In this document: one piece after another, positions 6,691 to 16,120 of the stretch
Position numbering within the stretch: position 1 is the stretch's first letter
How the letters are laid out: each line of letters starts with the position of its first letter
NCBI GenBank assembly: GCA_900755095.1
Contig: CAAEFE010000101.1
Location: 1 to 47,281 of the forward strand
Length of the DNA stretch: 47,281 nt
From: an uncultured Bacteroides sp.
GTDB lineage: Bacteria; Bacteroidota; Bacteroidia; Bacteroidales; Bacteroidaceae
Direction: 5' to 3'
Translations under genes and position numbers: made by a program
Notes under the pieces: generated by a model
Told to the model about the DNA's origin: nothing
Seen by the model: the letters and a program-made list of their open reading frames with translations, nothing else
The model's database searches: none

Positions 6691-9600
6691 CCTTATTACT
6701 TTACACATTAAAAGAAAACAACTACCTATTTTTTACCTATTTTTCTTCATCTTTCTATTGTCTTCCGGTAACTCCCGTTTATATGCAGAAGAAAACCGGG
6801 CATTCAACTTTTCAACTCTTAATCTGAACAACGGATTATCCCAGTTGTCCGTGCTCGACATTTGCCAGGATGACAAAGGATATATATGGTTTGCCACCCG
6901 CAACGGCCTCAACAAATATGACGGTACACATTTCACCATCTACAAACACAGCAACCGGGATAACAATTCCTTGTCAGACAATCATATCACCAAACTACTT
7001 CCGGACAACGTACGCGGAGGGCTTTGGGTGGGTACCAATAACGGACTGAACTATCTTGATCCGAAAACAAACCTCATCACCAACTACCAACTGGCAGATT
7101 ATCCGGAGCTTCCCAGCAATAGCATACTTTCTCTCTGTCTGGACAAATCCGGTAAGCTATGGGTAGGAACACGCCTCGGACTCTGCTTTTGGCAACCGGA
7201 AAACAAGACATTCAAGCTGGTAACATTGGACGGGCAACTGGACAAAGAATCTATTACTTCTTTATATATTGATAAACAGGAACGAATCTATATAGGTACA
7301 CACGATAAAGGTCTATTGATTTGTGACAAGAACCTGAATGTCACCCAAAAGCTAACTAAAGAAAGCACTCCGGCTCTCTCCGATAACGCCATCAGTTGCA
7401 TATTCGAAGACTCTCATCAGCAAATATGGATAGGCACGGATATGAAGGGGCTGAATAAATGGAATCCGGATAAACAGACAGTCTCTGCCTTCTTCGAACA
7501 CAACAGCGGATTGACAGATAATTATATCCGTTGTCTTCAGGAACAAAACCAACAACTGATTATCGGAACATTCGACGGTTTGAGTATTCTCAATCTGACG
7601 GATGACTCTATTACCAAATACAACAAGTTCGAAGCAAACCGGAATAATTTAAGCCATTTCTCGGTCCGCAGTTTATGCGTAGACCGTGCCGGAACATTAT
7701 GGGTAGGCACCTACTCCGGTGGAGTCAATTACTACAATCCGCTCAACAACCGTTTCGTATTCTATCACCCTTTGGGGAACAGCGAACAGAAGCTATATAA
7801 CATTTTCGGACCGATGGTATATAGTACAGGTTCTCTTTGGATCGCAACAGAAGGAGGAGGATTGCTACAATTCAACCCGGCTACCAAAGAATACACCAAT
7901 TACCTACTGGAAGAACGTCCTGTTGGTATGCACAACAAGAATATCATCAAGTCATTGATGATAGAAAGAGAATCCATCTGGTGCGGCACAAACAATGGAG
8001 GGTTATACCGTTTCCATATTCCGACTAAACGCTTCTCGCTTATTCACCAGTTTAATGAAAAGAACCTGGGTATTTATAGCATCTATCGGGACTCGAATGA
8101 AGACATTTGGCTAGGGACTACTTCACGTCAGGGACTAGTCAGAATTACCAAAGATAAAAAAATAACGCGCAAGTTCCCCATCGGAGAGAAAGGGGAAACA
8201 ATCAGTTTCTCCAGCATCCGGGCATTTTTGCCTCTGCGCAAGAATGTATATCTGATCGGAACACGTTCATTCGGGCTCTATGAGTACGACGTAGAAAAAA
8301 AGACCCTCATACAATATTCGACAGAGGAGAAAGATCCATCCCGTCAACTGGAAAATAACTACGTAACCAGTATTCTAAGAAAGAAGAACGGAGAAATATG
8401 GATCAGCACTTTTGGAGCAGGTATTTACCAATATCAGGAAGGTAAAGGGATCGTGCGTCATATCGGTACGGAGGAAGGACTGACTAACGAAGAGGTCTAT
8501 ACTTTAATAGAATACAACCAGAATATATGGGCAAGTATTGATAATGGCATTGCCGAAATCAACACTAAAACGGGACAAGTGCACGTTTATGACTGCTTCG
8601 CCGGCCTTGAAACGTTAGAATTTACTCCGCAAGGAGGCATTTGCCTCCCTAATGGAGAAGTTTATTTCAGCGGCAGTAATGGATTCCTGTCCTTTGCTCC
8701 CCGCTCGTTGATAAAAAACAATATGATGCCGCCGGTAGTACTCACCCAGTTGACCGTTAACAACAAAGTGATCCAACCGGGCGATCAGAGTCATTTGCTG
8801 GATGCCAATCCCGACGACACAGAAACCATCACTCTGGCATACAATCAAAATAACTTCTCCATTGCATACTGTGCGCTCAATTACATTCTTCACGAACAGA
8901 ACCAGTATGCTTATAAATTAGTGGGACACGATGAAGACTGGAATCATGTGGGAACCCGTAAAGAAGCCTATTATACCAATATCGCTCCCGGCAAATACAT
9001 CTTTCATGTCATTGCCTCCAACAACGACGATGTATGGAACACCCAGGGAAAAACGCTGGAAATCATCATTCTTTCTCCCTGGTGGAAAACCCCATGGGCT
9101 TATATGATCTATGCATTATTATTTATAGGAATCACCTACACCATCGGTTATTACATGTACAGCAAACATAAGCTGGAACTCAACCTGCGGATGCGCCAAA
9201 TGGAAAAGCAACGGATGGAAGAGTTTCACCAAACCAAAATCCGGCTTTTTACCAACTTCTCACATGAATTGCGTACTCCGTTGACTCTAATCATCAGTCC
9301 TATTGACGAACTGGTGCGCCAGGCAGAAGTCCCGCATTTTATCAAAACTAAACTAGACTTAGTTTTGAAGAATGCCCGTCGTTTGCTCTTACTGGTCAAT
9401 CAATTGATGGATTTACAAAAGAACCAAAGCGGCAGCCTCACACTAAGTTTAACCCATACGGATTTGAATGCATTCCTGCTTGAAATCTATTATACTTTCA
9501 AGCAAATAGCGGAAAGCAAGCAAATCACGTTCTTGTATGAAGCTCCGGAAGGAGAAATCCCGGCATGTTTTGACCAGAGTTTATTGGAAAAAGCAGTATT

Positions 9601-10867
9601 CAACCTACTTTCGAATGCGTTTAAATTCACGCCTCCGGGAGAAACTGTTACCCTGCGATTCATTGCAGCACTCAATAAAGAGAGCCTTCAACAACGGTTC
9701 GGGAAAAATATATCCACCGATCCGACTTTCGTCCTCTCCGACGATAGCAATAACTACTTCGTTATTCAGGTAGCCGACACGGGAAAAGGAATTCCGGAAA
9801 CTGCCCGTACACATATTTTCGATCCGTTCTATCAAGTCAGCGCTCCTCAAACAGCCAATGATAATGTAAACGGAACAGGTATCGGGCTAAGTCTGACCCA
9901 ATCCGTCGTACATTTGCATCAAGGTGCAATCAGCGTCGATTCCAACCGGCCGAAAGGAAGTATATTCACCATTATACTTCCGAATAACGAGCAACCAGAA
10001 TCAATGGAAGAAAACGTGATAAACAATCTATCCGAAAACGAACGGGAAGAGCAAGAGGTTGTCAGCCAGTCAGAGGAGTCCGCCGAAGAACTTCCTTACC
10101 TGACAGGCAAAACAATCCTGCTTGTAGAAGACAATGAGGATATACGCAGTTATGTGAAAGAACATCTGCAGCGTCATTATCGGGTACTCGAGGCCGGAAA
10201 CGGCGAAGAAGCCTTCCAGATTGTATTGAAAGAATTTCCCGATTTAGTGGTTACGGATATAATGATGCCGGGAGTAGACGGACTGGAACTCTGCGCAATG
10301 ATTAAGAATGATTTGCAGACTGGCCATATTCCGGTCATCCTGCTCACAGCCCGTACAATGGTGATGCACGTCAAAGAAGGGTTCCTTTCAGGAGCAGACG
10401 ATTATGTAGTGAAACCTTTCAATATAGATGTGTTGCTGGTACGAATCTATAATCTGTTGTTACAGCGGGAAAAATTAAAATCCATGTACGGGAAAAACTT
10501 CTCACTGCAATCAATGGGTATCGAAACGACCTCTGCCGATGATAAATTCATGCAGAAGTTATTCGAGATCATCCAAGATCATTTGGATAATCCGGACTTA
10601 AAAGTGGATATGATATGTGATGAAATGGGATTCAGCCGGAGTAATTTCTACCGCAAGCTCAAGGCGGTAACAGATTTATCCCTGAACGACCTGATTCGCC
10701 ATAAACGTCTGGAGGTAGCTGCGCAACTACTTAAAAAGGCGGACATGAATGTGACGGAAGTTTCAATCGCTACCGGTTTCAGTACCCTTGCTTATTTTAC
10801 CAAATGTTTCAAATCAGCCTACGGAGTTTCGCCTACCGAATACGTAAAAGGACAACCGGAAGAGTAG
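6677..10867 (+). CDS. Hybrid two-component system sensor/regulator (HTCS)
   Basis: This 1396-aa inner-membrane protein joins sensor kinase and DNA-binding regulator. Order: N-terminal signal/anchor (1-37); periplasmic beta-propeller with about 14 Reg_prop repeats (IWFATRNGLNKYDG-like, about 45-690); Y_Y_Y domain (about 725-795); membrane helix (about 806-828); HisKA with SHELRTP, phospho-acceptor His863; HATPase_c with N-box near 975, GKGIP near 1034 and GTGIGLS near 1065; receiver domain (about 1143-1255) with acceptor Asp1194 in TDIMMPG; AraC-type helix-turn-helix (about 1290-1390). All catalytic motifs are present. HTCS proteins sense an oligosaccharide released by their PUL and activate its promoter. 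The PUL starting 320 bp downstream is the expected target. The start overlaps the upstream solute-binding gene. Confidence 0.97.
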   Translation: MIKNNLITLHIKRKQLPIFYLFFFIFLLSSGNSRLYAEENRAFNFSTLNLNNGLSQLSVLDICQDDKGYIWFATRNGLNKYDGTHFTIYKHSNRDNNSLSDNHITKLLPDNVRGGLWVGTNNGLNYLDPKTNLITNYQLADYPELPSNSILSLCLDKSGKLWVGTRLGLCFWQPENKTFKLVTLDGQLDKESITSLYIDKQERIYIGTHDKGLLICDKNLNVTQKLTKESTPALSDNAISCIFEDSHQQIWIGTDMKGLNKWNPDKQTVSAFFEHNSGLTDNYIRCLQEQNQQLIIGTFDGLSILNLTDDSITKYNKFEANRNNLSHFSVRSLCVDRAGTLWVGTYSGGVNYYNPLNNRFVFYHPLGNSEQKLYNIFGPMVYSTGSLWIATEGGGLLQFNPATKEYTNYLLEERPVGMHNKNIIKSLMIERESIWCGTNNGGLYRFHIPTKRFSLIHQFNEKNLGIYSIYRDSNEDIWLGTTSRQGLVRITKDKKITRKFPIGEKGETISFSSIRAFLPLRKNVYLIGTRSFGLYEYDVEKKTLIQYSTEEKDPSRQLENNYVTSILRKKNGEIWISTFGAGIYQYQEGKGIVRHIGTEEGLTNEEVYTLIEYNQNIWASIDNGIAEINTKTGQVHVYDCFAGLETLEFTPQGGICLPNGEVYFSGSNGFLSFAPRSLIKNNMMPPVVLTQLTVNNKVIQPGDQSHLLDANPDDTETITLAYNQNNFSIAYCALNYILHEQNQYAYKLVGHDEDWNHVGTRKEAYYTNIAPGKYIFHVIASNNDDVWNTQGKTLEIIILSPWWKTPWAYMIYALLFIGITYTIGYYMYSKHKLELNLRMRQMEKQRMEEFHQTKIRLFTNFSHELRTPLTLIISPIDELVRQAEVPHFIKTKLDLVLKNARRLLLLVNQLMDLQKNQSGSLTLSLTHTDLNAFLLEIYYTFKQIAESKQITFLYEAPEGEIPACFDQSLLEKAVFNLLSNAFKFTPPGETVTLRFIAALNKESLQQRFGKNISTDPTFVLSDDSNNYFVIQVADTGKGIPETARTHIFDPFYQVSAPQTANDNVNGTGIGLSLTQSVVHLHQGAISVDSNRPKGSIFTIILPNNEQPESMEENVINNLSENEREEQEVVSQSEESAEELPYLTGKTILLVEDNEDIRSYVKEHLQRHYRVLEAGNGEEAFQIVLKEFPDLVVTDIMMPGVDGLELCAMIKNDLQTGHIPVILLTARTMVMHVKEGFLSGADDYVVKPFNIDVLLVRIYNLLLQREKLKSMYGKNFSLQSMGIETTSADDKFMQKLFEIIQDHLDNPDLKVDMICDEMGFSRSNFYRKLKAVTDLSLNDLIRHKRLEVAAQLLKKADMNVTEVSIATGFSTLAYFTKCFKSAYGVSPTEYVKGQPEE

Positions 10868-10899
10868 TTCTAAATTGGTTTTATAAATGGGAATTTTCA

Positions 10900-10968
10900 G
10901 GTACGGATTACACGGTTTTCTGAAATATGATTGCACAAAGCAACAGCGTAATCCGTGTAATCCGTGCC
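10900..10968. repeat. Intergenic inverted repeat, copy 1 of family with 39504-39578
   Basis: GGTACGGATTACACGG (10900-10915) pairs with CCGTGTAATCCGTGCC (10953-10968) with a single mismatch. The right arm is a tandem of ATCCGTGT-like units. A second copy with the same arm sequence occurs at 39504-39578, also just outside a gene end. The copies do not encode protein. Confidence 0.75.
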
Positions 10969-11015
10969 TAAATTAAAATGATCCTTTTAATTATGATGCA
11001 GTACTTATCACATAG

Positions 11016-11101
11016 TTTGCAAAATCATCCCAGATTATAAAAAACGTCCCAAGAGCGATATAGAAGCGATTGTCCCAATGAAGTTGGGATGATTTTGCAA
11101 A
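11016..11101. promoter_or_regulatory. Long perfect inverted repeat, candidate HTCS operator
   Basis: TTTGCAAAATCATCCCA (11016-11032) and its exact reverse complement (11085-11101) flank 52 nt. The right arm also pairs alternatively through TCCCAA (11073-11078) with TTGGGA (11084-11089). The word TCCCA recurs three times on the plus strand (11028, 11047, 11073) and once inverted. The element sits about 55-140 bp upstream of the predicted PUL transcription start, where an HTCS activator could bind. Confidence 0.5.
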
Positions 11102-11142
11102 TTTACGGCACAGCTGGACAAGCCCTTTTTATTCCGTTTCCA

Positions 11143-11150
11143 TACATTTG
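11143..11150 (+). promoter_or_regulatory. -7 box of the PUL promoter
   Basis: TACATTTG fits the Bacteroides TAnnTTTG -7 consensus. The -33 region is only a weak TTTTT, consistent with an activator-dependent promoter. A transcript starting near 11157 gives about 30 nt of A-rich leader before the ATG at 11187. Confidence 0.55.
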
Positions 11151-11186
11151 CAACATCGACTTAGAAATAATAATATGGAAACAAAT

Positions 11187-12431
11187 ATGAAACATTATCT
11201 TTTAGCACTTAGCATCGGGACAGCATTTTTAGTTGGCTGTCAGTCTCCCCAAAAGCAAAACCTGATTGATTCTAATTTTGCATTTGCCGAGCAACAACTC
11301 AAATATGCTTTTCCTAAAATAGATGAAGCACGCGCCAACGAATCACAGGAAAGCAAAGAAAAAAGAATTGCCAAACAATGGGGCGAACTGACTAATCCTC
11401 GTAATACAGAACCGGATGGTTCTCTGCGTCTCGTCCCTTCCAAAGACTGGACCAGCGGATTCTTTCCCGGTGAACTCTGGTATGTATATGAATATACACA
11501 CGATCCTTTCTGGAAAGAGAAAGCAGAGAAGCATACAGAAATGCTGGAACGCGAAAAGAAGAACGGCACTACCCACGACATGGGATTCAAGATGTATTGC
11601 AGCTACGGCAATGGCTATCGCCTGACCGGTAATCCCACCTATAAAGATATACTGATCGAATCAGCACGTACGCTCATTACCCGCTACAAGCCGAACGTAG
11701 GTTGCCTTCGTTCCTGGGATCACCATGCCGACCAATGGGAATGTCCCGTTATCATCGACAACATGCTGAATTTGGAATTACTATTCTGGGCTTCCCGCGA
11801 AACGAATGACTCCACCTTTTATAATATAGCAGTCAACCACGCACGTACGACCATGAAAAATCACTTCCGTGACGATTACAGTACGTACCACGTCGTAAAC
11901 TATGATACAATCACCGGCAACCCCATCTGCAAGGTAACCCATCAGGGATACGCCGACTCATCGGCATGGGCACGCGGACAGGCATGGGCGCTGTATGGCT
12001 ACACGATGTGTTACCGCGAAACCGGACTCCCTGAATTCCTGGAACAAGCGAAGCATATCGAAAGATATATCTTCACCCACCCCAACCTGCCGGAAGACCT
12101 GATACCTTACTGGGATTTCAACGCTCCGGAAATTCCTAACGAACCGCGGGATGCGTCCGCAGCCACCTGCATCGCTTCCGCACTCTATGAACTAAGTACC
12201 TACGTACCAGAATATAAAGCCCTTTACAAAGAAGAAGCCGACCGGATTTTAGAGAACCTCACTGCCCACTACCGTGCGAAACCAAACGGCGACAACGGTT
12301 TTCTACTTCTCCACAGTACCGGCTCCAAACCTCACAACAGCGAAATTGATGTGCCTATCGTATATGCCGACTATTATTTCCTCGAAGCATTGATACGGAA
12401 AAACAAACTGGAAAAAGAACAGAAACTATAA
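11187..12431 (+). CDS. GH88 unsaturated glucuronyl/uronyl hydrolase (lipoprotein)
   Basis: This is a 414-aa alpha/alpha-barrel enzyme with a lipoprotein signal (MKHYLLALSIGTAFLVGC). GH88 enzymes hydrate the double bond of the 4,5-unsaturated uronic acid left by polysaccharide lyases, releasing it from the oligosaccharide. The two essential Asp residues are visible about 60 residues apart: Asp131 in HDMGF and Asp191 in IIDNMLNL, matching the family spacing. HQGYADSSAWARGQAWALYG and DASAATCIASALYEL are also typical. ATG 11187 gives a clean signal peptide; ATG 11175 would add METN, and a TTG at 11148 lies inside the promoter. It is the first PUL gene and pairs logically with the two lyases downstream. 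Confidence 0.93.
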   Translation: MKHYLLALSIGTAFLVGCQSPQKQNLIDSNFAFAEQQLKYAFPKIDEARANESQESKEKRIAKQWGELTNPRNTEPDGSLRLVPSKDWTSGFFPGELWYVYEYTHDPFWKEKAEKHTEMLEREKKNGTTHDMGFKMYCSYGNGYRLTGNPTYKDILIESARTLITRYKPNVGCLRSWDHHADQWECPVIIDNMLNLELLFWASRETNDSTFYNIAVNHARTTMKNHFRDDYSTYHVVNYDTITGNPICKVTHQGYADSSAWARGQAWALYGYTMCYRETGLPEFLEQAKHIERYIFTHPNLPEDLIPYWDFNAPEIPNEPRDASAATCIASALYELSTYVPEYKALYKEEADRILENLTAHYRAKPNGDNGFLLLHSTGSKPHNSEIDVPIVYADYYFLEALIRKNKLEKEQKL

Positions 12432-12452
12432 CGATCATCATCTATAAGAACC

Positions 12453-14930
12453 ATGAAAAAGCTACTTATCTATATACTGACAGCCTTTACCGTACTTACC
12501 CTTCCGGCAAGTGCCAAGATTCCCGCCAGCCAACGAATCCGGCTGACCGACCAATGGGAATATCTCAAAGGTGATCTCGGAAGTATTTGGGAAGCCGTAC
12601 GTGCAGTCGCCCCCGGTTCTTCGGAAGCTGTACCCATTTGGCAGCCAGTTACCCTGCCCCACTGTTTCAACGCGGAAGATGCCGTAGACCCGGACGTAAA
12701 CTATTACCAGGGTCCCGGATGGTATCGCACCCTGCTCGATATTCAGAACCCGGCCGCCAACGGCCGCACGATCCTCGAATTTGAAGGAGCCGGACAGAAA
12801 ACAGAAGTATATATCTACACCCGTAAAGTCGGCAGCCACGTAGGAGGTTACGATGAATGGAGCGTAGACATCACAGAAGCAATCCGTAAAGCATTAGCCG
12901 ATCCCGATTGCCGCAAGCGGTTCAACGGCAAAGTACCTTTGTCCATCCGTTGCGACAATTCAAGAGATACAGAAATGATTCCTTCGGATTTATCAGACTT
13001 CAACGTATACGGAGGACTTTACCGCTACGTAAACCTGATTTATCAGCCCGCCCTTTCTTTTGCAAGTTTTAAACTGGAAACCCCGGTGCAGAAGGACTTG
13101 AAGAGCGCAACACTGAAAGTGCAAGCCAACTTCTACAATCCGAATGACACTCGCCAAGCTACGGTTCGCTTCACTCTGAAAGATCCGAACGGAAAGAAAG
13201 TGACCGAACAAACCGCCACAGACATTCTACCATTGGGAGAAGTACACCTGTTTGACATCGCTATCAAGAATCCGATGCTTTGGAGTCCTGACCAGCCACA
13301 GCTATACACTTGTGAGTTTACCCTCCAAACAGCCGAAGGCGAACAGACAGTAACAGAACAAGTAGGTTTCCGCCACTTCGAATTTGTAGACTACGGTCCT
13401 TTCAAGCTAAACGGAAAACGCTTGTTATTAAAAGGTACTCACCGCCACGAAGACCATGCAGGTGTAGGAGCCGCCATGACAGAAGAGCAAATGGTGACGG
13501 AAATGAAACTCATGAAAGAAATGGGTGTCAACTTCATCCGCCTGGGACATTACCAGCAATCAAACATCATCCTTCGCCTGTGTGACGAATTAGGTATCCT
13601 CGTGTGGGAAGAAATCCCCTGGTGCCGTGGCGGATTGGGTGGAGAAACTTATAAAATACAAGCCCGCCGGATGCTAACCAACATGATTACCCAACATCAC
13701 AACCACCCTTCCGTTATTCTGTGGGGATTGGGTAATGAAAACGACTGGCCGAATGATTTCCCTACTTTCGAACAATCGCAGATACGTGCCTTTATGAAAG
13801 AGCTGAACGACCTGGCACACCGCCTGGACCCGTCACGCGTCACTTCCATCCGCCGCTGTGACTTCTGCAAAGATATTGTCGATGTATACTCTCCTTCCAT
13901 CTGGGCAGGCTGGTATCGTGGCAAGTTTACCGACTACAAAAGCGTATCGGAAAAAGAAATGAAACAAGTGAAACACTTCCTACATGTAGAATGGGGAGGT
14001 GACTCTCACGCCAGACGCCACGCAGAAGATCCTTTCAAATCATTAGGTGGAATCCCTGCCGGAGTTGGTGCCGACGAACGGGCGGGAGATTTCTCTCTCG
14101 TGGGAGGAGATGCCCGTGCTTCCAGAGACGGAGACTGGTCGGAATCATACATCGTGAAACTGGTGGACTGGCATTTGAAAGAACAAGAAACCATGACTTG
14201 GCTTACGGGAACTGCCTACTGGCCTTTCAAAGATTTCTCCACTCCCCTACGACCGGAGAATCCTGTTCCCTACGTCAATCAAAAAGGAGTTATCGAACGG
14301 GATTTCGCCAAGAAAGAAGTGTTCTATGTGTTCCAGTCTTATTGGACGCAGAAGCCAATGATACACATTTACGGTCATACCTGGCCGACACGTTGGGGAG
14401 CAGCAAACGAACCGAAAGAAATATTGGTTTACTCCAACTGTCCGGCAGTAGAACTGTTTGTGAACGGAGTCAGTCAAGGTATTAAGCAACGCAACAGTCA
14501 AGACTTTCCCGCAGCCGGACTGCATTGGAAATGTGTGTTGCGCGAAGGAGAGAACCAACTGAAAGCTGTTGCGGTAAAAAGCAAAGAAGCGATTTCCGAC
14601 GAAATCACAGTTGCCTACCAAACCGCTCAATGGGGAGAACCGAAACAACTGAAATTGACAAGTTATCCTGAAGGAGAAAATATCATCCGTGTAGAAGCCC
14701 AGCTGACAGACGACAAAGGAATTCCCTGCCTGGATGCAGCCAACCTAATTTCGTTTGAAGCTGCCGGAGACGGAGAACTTATCCAAAACCTGGGAACTTC
14801 AACCGGCTCACGCAAGGTACAGGCTTACAATGGAAAAGCCATGATACGGGTCAAAGTGACTGATACCTGTTACCTATCCGTTCAATCGGATGGAATCAAG
14901 ACCGCTTATACTCAATTGAAAGCACAATGA
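12453..14930 (+). CDS. Glycoside hydrolase family 2 enzyme
   Basis: This 825-aa secreted enzyme has a signal peptide ending SAKIP, so it is probably periplasmic. It has the GH2 plan: sugar-binding jelly roll (about 25-190), immunoglobulin-like domain (about 195-300), TIM barrel (about 305-610) and C-terminal beta domains (about 640-825, including DUF4982-like YSNCPAVELFVNG). The acid/base is Glu429 in WGLGNEND and the nucleophile is Glu513 in HVEWGGD; both are intact. GH2 covers beta-galactosidase, beta-glucuronidase, beta-mannosidase and exo-beta-galacturonidase-like activities. The lyase and GH88 neighbours favour a uronide or galactoside in a uronic-acid glycan, but specificity cannot be read from sequence. 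The stop overlaps the next ATG. Confidence 0.93.
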   Translation: MKKLLIYILTAFTVLTLPASAKIPASQRIRLTDQWEYLKGDLGSIWEAVRAVAPGSSEAVPIWQPVTLPHCFNAEDAVDPDVNYYQGPGWYRTLLDIQNPAANGRTILEFEGAGQKTEVYIYTRKVGSHVGGYDEWSVDITEAIRKALADPDCRKRFNGKVPLSIRCDNSRDTEMIPSDLSDFNVYGGLYRYVNLIYQPALSFASFKLETPVQKDLKSATLKVQANFYNPNDTRQATVRFTLKDPNGKKVTEQTATDILPLGEVHLFDIAIKNPMLWSPDQPQLYTCEFTLQTAEGEQTVTEQVGFRHFEFVDYGPFKLNGKRLLLKGTHRHEDHAGVGAAMTEEQMVTEMKLMKEMGVNFIRLGHYQQSNIILRLCDELGILVWEEIPWCRGGLGGETYKIQARRMLTNMITQHHNHPSVILWGLGNENDWPNDFPTFEQSQIRAFMKELNDLAHRLDPSRVTSIRRCDFCKDIVDVYSPSIWAGWYRGKFTDYKSVSEKEMKQVKHFLHVEWGGDSHARRHAEDPFKSLGGIPAGVGADERAGDFSLVGGDARASRDGDWSESYIVKLVDWHLKEQETMTWLTGTAYWPFKDFSTPLRPENPVPYVNQKGVIERDFAKKEVFYVFQSYWTQKPMIHIYGHTWPTRWGAANEPKEILVYSNCPAVELFVNGVSQGIKQRNSQDFPAAGLHWKCVLREGENQLKAVAVKSKEAISDEITVAYQTAQWGEPKQLKLTSYPEGENIIRVEAQLTDDKGIPCLDAANLISFEAAGDGELIQNLGTSTGSRKVQAYNGKAMIRVKVTDTCYLSVQSDGIKTAYTQLKAQ

Positions 14931-16099
14931 GAAAACAGAACGTTTCAATAGGATTATTTATACTGCTCTTCAGCTTCACCACGGTGATGGCCGGGGAAAA
15001 TGTGAAAGGTCAAGTACGCCAACTCCTGCAGACTGAAACCCTGAAACGGGCGGACGCTGCATTGGAGTCCGTACCGATGACCGTCACAGCCACCCGTGCC
15101 GAAAGAAGCGCAGGAGGTATTCACGACTTCTATTCCGAAGGTGACTACTGGTGGGAGAATCCGCAAAACCCGGCCGGTCCGTTTATCCGCCGTGACGGAG
15201 AAACCAATCCGGATAATTTCACCGCCCACCGTCATGCCATGATACGCTTCAGCCAGTTAGTCGGAGATCTGACTTCCGCCTGGATACTGACAGGAGACAA
15301 GAAATACACCGATGCTGCCATGCGCCATATCCGTGCCTGGTTTATCGATCAGAAAACGATGATGAATCCGAACTTGCTGTATGCACAAGCCATCAAAGGC
15401 ATTGCAACCGGACGCGGGATAGGCATTATCGATACCATCCATCTGATTGAAGTGGCGCAGTCACTCCGCCTGATGGAGGCGCAGGGAATCATCGAAGACA
15501 AAGAACTGCAAACCATCCGCTTGTGGTTCTCCGATTACCTGACCTGGTTATCTACGCATCGTTACGGTATCAACGAGATGGAAGCCAAGAACAACCACGG
15601 TACTTGCTGGACTATGCAAGTGGCAGCATTTGCCTCGTTCACGCAAAATGAAGAAATGCTCCGTTTCTGCCGCGAGCGTTACCGGAGCGTGTTATTACCG
15701 AACCAAATGGCTGCCGACGGCAGTTTCCCTTTGGAGTTGGAACGCACCAAGCCGTATGGTTATTCTCTTTTCAACCTCGACGCAATGACTACCCTCTGCC
15801 ATTTGCTGACAACTCCCGAAGAGAATTTATGGGACTATACCACCACAGACGGACGGAACATTGAAAAAGGAATCTCCTGGCTGTTTCCCTTCGTCAAAGA
15901 CAAAGGTTCGTGGCAACGTCAACCGGACATTATGTTTTGGGAAGAATGGCCGGTGGCACACCCGTTCTTACTATTCGGTAGTCTTCATCATTACCGGAAA
16001 GAGTATTTTCAGACATGGAAACAGTTGGAACATTTCCCCACCAACGAGGAAGTGATACGCAACCTTCCCATCCGTCATCCTTTATTATGGTTAAACTAA
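14927..16099 (+). CDS. Alginate_lyase-family polysaccharide lyase 1 (PL38-like)
   Basis: This 390-aa secreted protein has a signal peptide ending TTVMAGE and an alpha/alpha-toroid of the Alginate_lyase (PF05426) fold. Catalytic candidates are Asn222-Asn223-His224 in AKNNHGTCW, and Arg273 and Tyr277/Tyr279 in ELERTKPYGYSLFN, equivalent to the Asn/His/Arg/Tyr set of PL5/PL38. The GDYWWENPQNPAGPFIRRDG segment near residue 65 is shared with its neighbour. These enzymes cleave 4-linked uronic acid by beta-elimination; PL38 includes glucuronan and alginate lyases. ATG 14927 overlaps the GH2 stop (ATGA), implying translational coupling. The assignment to PL38 comes from memory of the family. Confidence 0.85.
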   Translation: MRKQNVSIGLFILLFSFTTVMAGENVKGQVRQLLQTETLKRADAALESVPMTVTATRAERSAGGIHDFYSEGDYWWENPQNPAGPFIRRDGETNPDNFTAHRHAMIRFSQLVGDLTSAWILTGDKKYTDAAMRHIRAWFIDQKTMMNPNLLYAQAIKGIATGRGIGIIDTIHLIEVAQSLRLMEAQGIIEDKELQTIRLWFSDYLTWLSTHRYGINEMEAKNNHGTCWTMQVAAFASFTQNEEMLRFCRERYRSVLLPNQMAADGSFPLELERTKPYGYSLFNLDAMTTLCHLLTTPEENLWDYTTTDGRNIEKGISWLFPFVKDKGSWQRQPDIMFWEEWPVAHPFLLFGSLHHYRKEYFQTWKQLEHFPTNEEVIRNLPIRHPLLWLN

Positions 16100-16120
16100 T
16101 TTGCTAAAAATAGAATCATT

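Larger units (their letters stand above)
10868..11186. other. Regulatory gap between HTCS and PUL
   Basis: This 319-bp gap holds no gene. It contains an inverted repeat shared with 39504-39578, a long perfect inverted repeat (11016-11101) and a promoter -7 box (11143-11150) ahead of the GH88 gene; each is listed separately. Confidence 0.7.

Noticed and set aside
11148..11186. TTG start at 11148 for the GH88 gene
   Set aside because: The TTG overlaps the -7 box, so it would not be transcribed, and the added residues precede a normal lipoprotein signal.
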